Assembly (NCBI GenBank): GCA_914767715.1
Contig: OU612075.1
Coordinates: forward strand, 21,636,001 to 21,700,000
DNA: 64,000 nt
Source of the DNA: Membranipora membranacea
Taxonomy: Eukaryota > Bryozoa > Gymnolaemata > Cheilostomatida > Membraniporidae
Direction: 5' to 3'
In this document: positions 60,301 to 64,000 of the stretch, in pieces
Layout: the number at the start of each line of letters is the position of its first letter
How positions within the stretch are numbered: the stretch's first letter is position 1
The notes under the pieces: model-generated
Seen by the model: the letters and a program-made list of their open reading frames with translations, nothing else
What the model was told of the DNA's origin: nothing
Database searches by the model: none
Program-made: the position numbers and the translations under genes

Positions 60301-63300
60301 GACTGAGACATAAAAGGGCACGGGCACGGCTGCCAAGATGCACTCAGTTTGCAGGTCGAAGCACAACTGGAGGATCGATTGAGCCCTGTAGTCAGTAGTC
60401 CACTGATACTTGCGTATTAGAGGGCAGGCGCCCTAACCAACTGAGCTACCTCCCTTTCCTATCCAAAGGAAAGGGAGGTAGCTTCTGAGAAGACGTTTGT
60501 CTAAGATTTTTTAAACCTTGTGACAGCAAAATCCGGGAAATCACAAGCTGCTTCTGGAAAGATGGCCTATCCTCATTGGAAGAAATTTCTCCTCAAATCT
60601 CTAGCAATGTTTTTGTTTATTTCATCACTGTTTTCAGCTAAACCCACAAAACTGCACAGATTTTCCTAGAGAGATTGGGCTATCCATTATTTTCTGGAAA
60701 ATCTTCTCATATTTTTAGCATTAATTCTATCAAGTAGCAAAGATTGATGCTCAGGGAGTCAAAACAAATGTAGACTACATTCTAATGTGTAATTTTTCAA
60801 AACTCGCTATGGAAAATCTCAAAAGAAGCGTTATTGCACCTACCTGCTAAATATGAATTATATACAATAAAGCGTCTGGAATATAAAGTCGGTGTCTGCG
60901 GTTTCAACAATACGCAATTCATCGCTACTGCCACCTGATTAAAACTTGCAGAGTGGAGTCAGTCAGTATACGATGCCCATTAGTTCAATGGAACAGCTAA
61001 AACTCATCCAAGAGTCCATCAGTGAGCAGTGAGCAGTGAGCAGTGTCCAGGTTTTTCTTCTTAGTTTAAACCATAAACATAAATGAATTCTGTAGGTTTA
61101 TGGTCTACACGTTGTACATGTTAATATGGCAATTTACCTCATAGAATCCTTCAAAACAACATGGCAGACAAAACTCCATTACGGCGTTATGGTTGTCATA
61201 TTTACAGGCTATCTATCTAAGCAGGGATTAATGGAGAGAGATAGTAGGAAGCTAGCTAAGCATTATATATCATCCTCCGAGTTTAAGTTTGACGTTCTCA
61301 GTATTATACCCACTGATCTACTCTACTTTGCTGTGGGATTAAATCCAGCCGTCAGACTGAACAGATTACTACGCTGGCAGAGGTTGAGGGAATTCTTTGA
61401 TAGAACTATTCGACGCACCAGGTAAAATATTCATCTCATTTGTATATCAATAATAACCTATGAGCTTGTATTCAGGATTCGTTAATGTGGCCCTGATGTT
61501 AGACACAGTGAAAAGTTTTATTACAGGGCGACACTATCTATATATACAGCTGATATGTACTCTGCTGTGAAATTGTCATATTATACATATCGGATGTCAT
61601 ACATCATATTTCGGGTAGGCGGAAATGATAGCATTATCAAACTGCTCTCTTTCTTAAACTGCAAGCACCAGGTTCAATGGTTTTCTGGCATTGTTATAAA
61701 ACTAAAATTATGGAGAGAGGCTGTAGAATGACGAACAAATGCCAAATATTGTAGGGAAACTTGTGCAAACTGGGTGAAAAAAAGTACACATTGTCTCTAC
61801 ATTCATTTGAGTTTCATTAAATGAAACTTCACAAAAACTCCGGTTTTGTGTTGTAAGATGTGTTGTAACTCATTTACTCAAACTAAAAGTAAATTCATGA
61901 ATAATTTAAAAGATGTGAGGTTATCACTTCAAAGCTGTACATCATTGCCCGTTAATACCCAAAATGATTAGCTATTTCCAGTCTCCACAAATTCAATGTC
62001 AATTGAGCGTCAGCCCCAGTAAATGCACTCTGCTCTCAGACTCTGCCACACAACTAGTCAGCGCTTTCCTCTGGTTCCCATGTTGTGCATGTTGGGCCTC
62101 CACTGCAATTGCTCTTTGGCTGCATAAAGCGAATTGTGACCACATAGCTATTCTGGAATATAATTCTGAATGGCCAGTTATGGCTGGTAATAGTTGTTGT
62201 TCTCATATCACTCTGGATGAGATAGTGCAAGCTTTGATAGTGCTTGTCCTAATCTCTCACAGGATACGTTCCAAATATAGAAATTTGATATTGAAATATA
62301 CTTAACTTCCAAACACCATCCGAAGGTTAAATTCTCCTAACTGCTGTCTTGGATGCCATCATAAAATCAAATCAAATCAAATCTCAGATAAAGGATGGTC
62401 CTGCAGAGTGTTCTATCAATGAGTGCCATCTAAGGTTATTATTATCTCCAACTCTACCGCTGACAGCATACTTTGCATAATCCCCATATCTTGTTTTCAT
62501 CTTTTTTTCAATTTTGATTGAATGAAAGAAATAATGACCTATAATTAAAAATTTCAATGCTAGACTTTGTTTTGATGTCCTCACTCAGGAGAAGTTTAGA
62601 TTTCTTACTGGATTTTCTGAATCGGATATTATTAAACTTATTTTTTTATTGGCTATAATAACTACCTTTCATCCATTATGTATAATTTTGTATCCTTTAA
62701 AAATATGAATCGAATTGGGATTTTTTATTACAGTGCCAAGCACATTGAACCTTCATACCACAAAGTTTAAGAGTAATCGATATGCCAGTTTTAAATCTAG
62801 AACAACTTTTACCAATCTCACCAGTTGACAGCCAGAATAGAATTCTGCACATTGGAGGAGCTAATGGCTGTGGTGTATCATCACCTGCACCTTTTGTTTT
62901 GATGCCTACCATTGGCAACTATATCACTTTTAATAGAAATGATGTCCAACGATGCCAAAAATTTGAAACAGAAAGAAACAAGACAACATATAAAACTCTT
63001 TGACATGCTAGTATCCATTCTATAACCTCTCTGCATCACCACTTCATTTTCAATAAATTTTATAGAAGAGTGAAATATTTCATGAAGTGCAAAGTACAAA
63101 GCTGTTCACGCGTTCCAATATTTCAAATTCGGATCGATTCAGCCGTAAGTGCAGCTGTGCTTGTTAATCTGAACTTTCCCTGCAGATTTTTCTGAAAGAT
63201 TATCCGGTCACATTTTTGTTTAAATAAAGCTGTCATTTGAAGCATCTAAAAAATTCTGCGTTTTGTGACATCGTCACCAAACGCAGAGTTTTTCTGGCTT

Positions 63301-63610
63301 CTAACGGTAGCTTGTAAAATTCTGATGTGAAAATCTGCAGTGTAAATGCAGCTTCAGGACCTGTTGGAGGGAATAAATATAATTGTGCTTTATTTCAGCT
63401 ACCCTAACCTGTTCCGTATCCTTAACTTGGTGCTGTATATACTGATAATAGTACACTGGAATGCCTGCTTCTACTACGCTCTGAGTGGACTTATCGGATA
63501 TGGTAGTGATGGCTGGGTCTATCCTAACGCTACTACAGGAGAGCTCAACACTCTGAGCCGTAAATATGTCTACTCTTTCTACTGGTCTACGCTTACACTC
63601 CTCACAATAG
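57368..63610 (+). CDS. CNGA: Cyclic-nucleotide-gated channel, alpha-type subunit (partial)
   Basis: Exons: 57368-57414, 57575-57622, 57913-58177, 58551-58717, 59925-60142, 61208-61421, 63399-63610. Phases match. The visible 390 residues run from the start to the pore; the C-linker and cyclic-nucleotide domain lie beyond the right edge. The start MACC was chosen because it is the ATG that joins in phase to the next two exons. The N-terminal cytoplasmic part is His/Gln-rich, then acidic (DDEEKAEED), then basic (LRKRKIRR). S1 about 193-211, S2 224-243 ([11 protein letters not shown]), S3 275-293 ([17 protein letters not shown]), S4 294-312 ([20 protein letters not shown]), S5 324-348 ([19 protein letters not shown]), pore helix to 391 ([11 protein letters not shown]). 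YPNATTG carries the sequon at the position glycosylated in vertebrate CNGA. Such channels pass Na+/Ca2+ on cGMP or cAMP binding in sensory cells. Confidence 0.95.
58178..58330 (+). repeat. 29-39 bp tandem repeat starting exactly at a 5' splice site
   Basis: About five units, each opening with GTAAGTACAT or a close variant and containing CTACAGCAG, begin at the first base of the intron after exon 57913-58177. Confidence 0.88.
60290..60485 (-). mobile_element. tRNA-like SINE fragment with inverted partial head
   Basis: On the minus strand GGGAGGTAGCTCAGTTGGTT (A box TAGCTCAGTTGG) at about 60436-60458 opens a tRNA-like head, followed by a degenerate B box (GGGCTCAATCGATCC) near 60380. A second partial head in the other orientation follows at once, making a 17-bp-arm hairpin (AGCTACCTCCCTTTCCT and complement, about 60448-60484). 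It is intronic in the channel gene. It does not fold as a complete tRNA by eye. Confidence 0.5.
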
Positions 63611-64000
63611 GTATGTTAATGGGACTTATATATATATTGATTAGATTTGCTGATCAACTCTCTTAGATATAAGAGACCATGCACAACAAAAATAAATGGT
63701 AAAACAAATCAAGTCAATTTGTTAAAATATTATTGCCAAGGATTGTCATTGTCACTTGCGTAGTTAACTCATGAATTGTCCGCATAGTGATGAATTCATA
63801 ACTATATTGATGTAAACAACCATCATCATTTATAACCAAAAGGATCAGCCTTCCTTAATAGTATTTTTAATAAATTCACTCGATTTGTTTCGCCATTGAT
63901 TTCTGCTGTACATGGTCACATATTTTCAAGTTACTGGATCGGAAAATAAAATCGATATAGGCCAATATATATTTGTTTATCAGACTGAGGCTGAGATTAT
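63611..64000 (+). other. Intron of the channel gene at the window edge
   Basis: After the GTATGT donor at 63611 the sequence is AT-rich. The last 17 bases (from 63984, after TTTATCAG) read ACT GAG GCT GAG ATT AT, i.e. TEAEI, which fits the acidic stretch just after a CNG selectivity filter. The phase does not match the preceding exon directly, so a small exon would have to lie between, or this match is chance. Confidence 0.3.

Noticed and set aside
60436-60458. Functional tRNA gene
   Set aside because: The A box is good but the anticodon arm and T arm do not fold properly by eye and the B box is degenerate.
1-64000. CRISPR array, bacterial operon, riboswitch or prophage
   Set aside because: The DNA is spliced animal genome. 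The tandem repeats here lack spacer structure and there are no prokaryotic genes or ribosome-binding sites.

Overview
This is a window of metazoan nuclear DNA. It is AT-rich, with multi-exon genes whose introns (about 100 bp to 3.5 kb) have GT..AG ends, poly(A) signals, short non-autonomous DNA transposons, tRNA-derived SINE-like repeats and many minisatellites. The gene set (P2X receptor, GHDC-type GH3 protein, CNG channel, C2H2 zinc-finger protein, LamG-like/PAN protein) is animal. I cannot name the species or phylum; an invertebrate is likely. Start codons were re-read as ATG: several long open frames begin with GTG or TTG and were trimmed. Exons were joined only where splice consensus and reading phase agreed at both ends. 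In the five internally complete models built this way the summed exon length is a multiple of three.

Layout, left to right. (1) 457-1485 +: last two exons of a tyrosine-motif-rich, probably cytoplasmic tail. (2) 2297-3757 -: an intronless P2X receptor. (3) 6020-8937 -: five-exon single-pass membrane protein of unknown family. (4) 9454-18213 -: sixteen-exon type I membrane protein with Cys-rich EGF/EB-like modules and a basic tail, no family recognised. (5) 20081-27201 -: thirteen-exon GHDC (animal GH3/ANL-fold) gene. (6) 28881-29171 +: orphan exon-like frame. (7) 30272-42617 +: 21-exon protein with four LamG-like domains and a terminal PAN/apple-like module. (8) 45443-54196 +: fourteen-exon zinc-finger protein with an AT-hook. 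(9) 57368-63610 +, running off the right edge: cyclic-nucleotide-gated channel alpha-type subunit, N-terminus to pore. Genes 2-5 all lie on the minus strand and 7-9 on the plus strand; there is no operon logic.

Mobile DNA: two copies of a TA-flanked MITE (16598-17088, 18955-19438); a hAT-like family with 14-bp ends in a 735-bp copy (48868-49602) and a 37-bp relic (21403-21439); other tiny palindromes with 7-9 bp flanking repeats; two further dispersed families; SINE-like copies at 41862 and about 60290.

The most unusual signals concern introns. A 110-bp GHDC intron is bounded by an exact copy of the preceding exon end, with repeat spacing equal to intron length, which is the signature expected of intron birth by tandem duplication. 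Several other introns begin with tandem repeats that copy the 5' splice site itself (for example 38101-38196, 40396-40465, 58178-58330).
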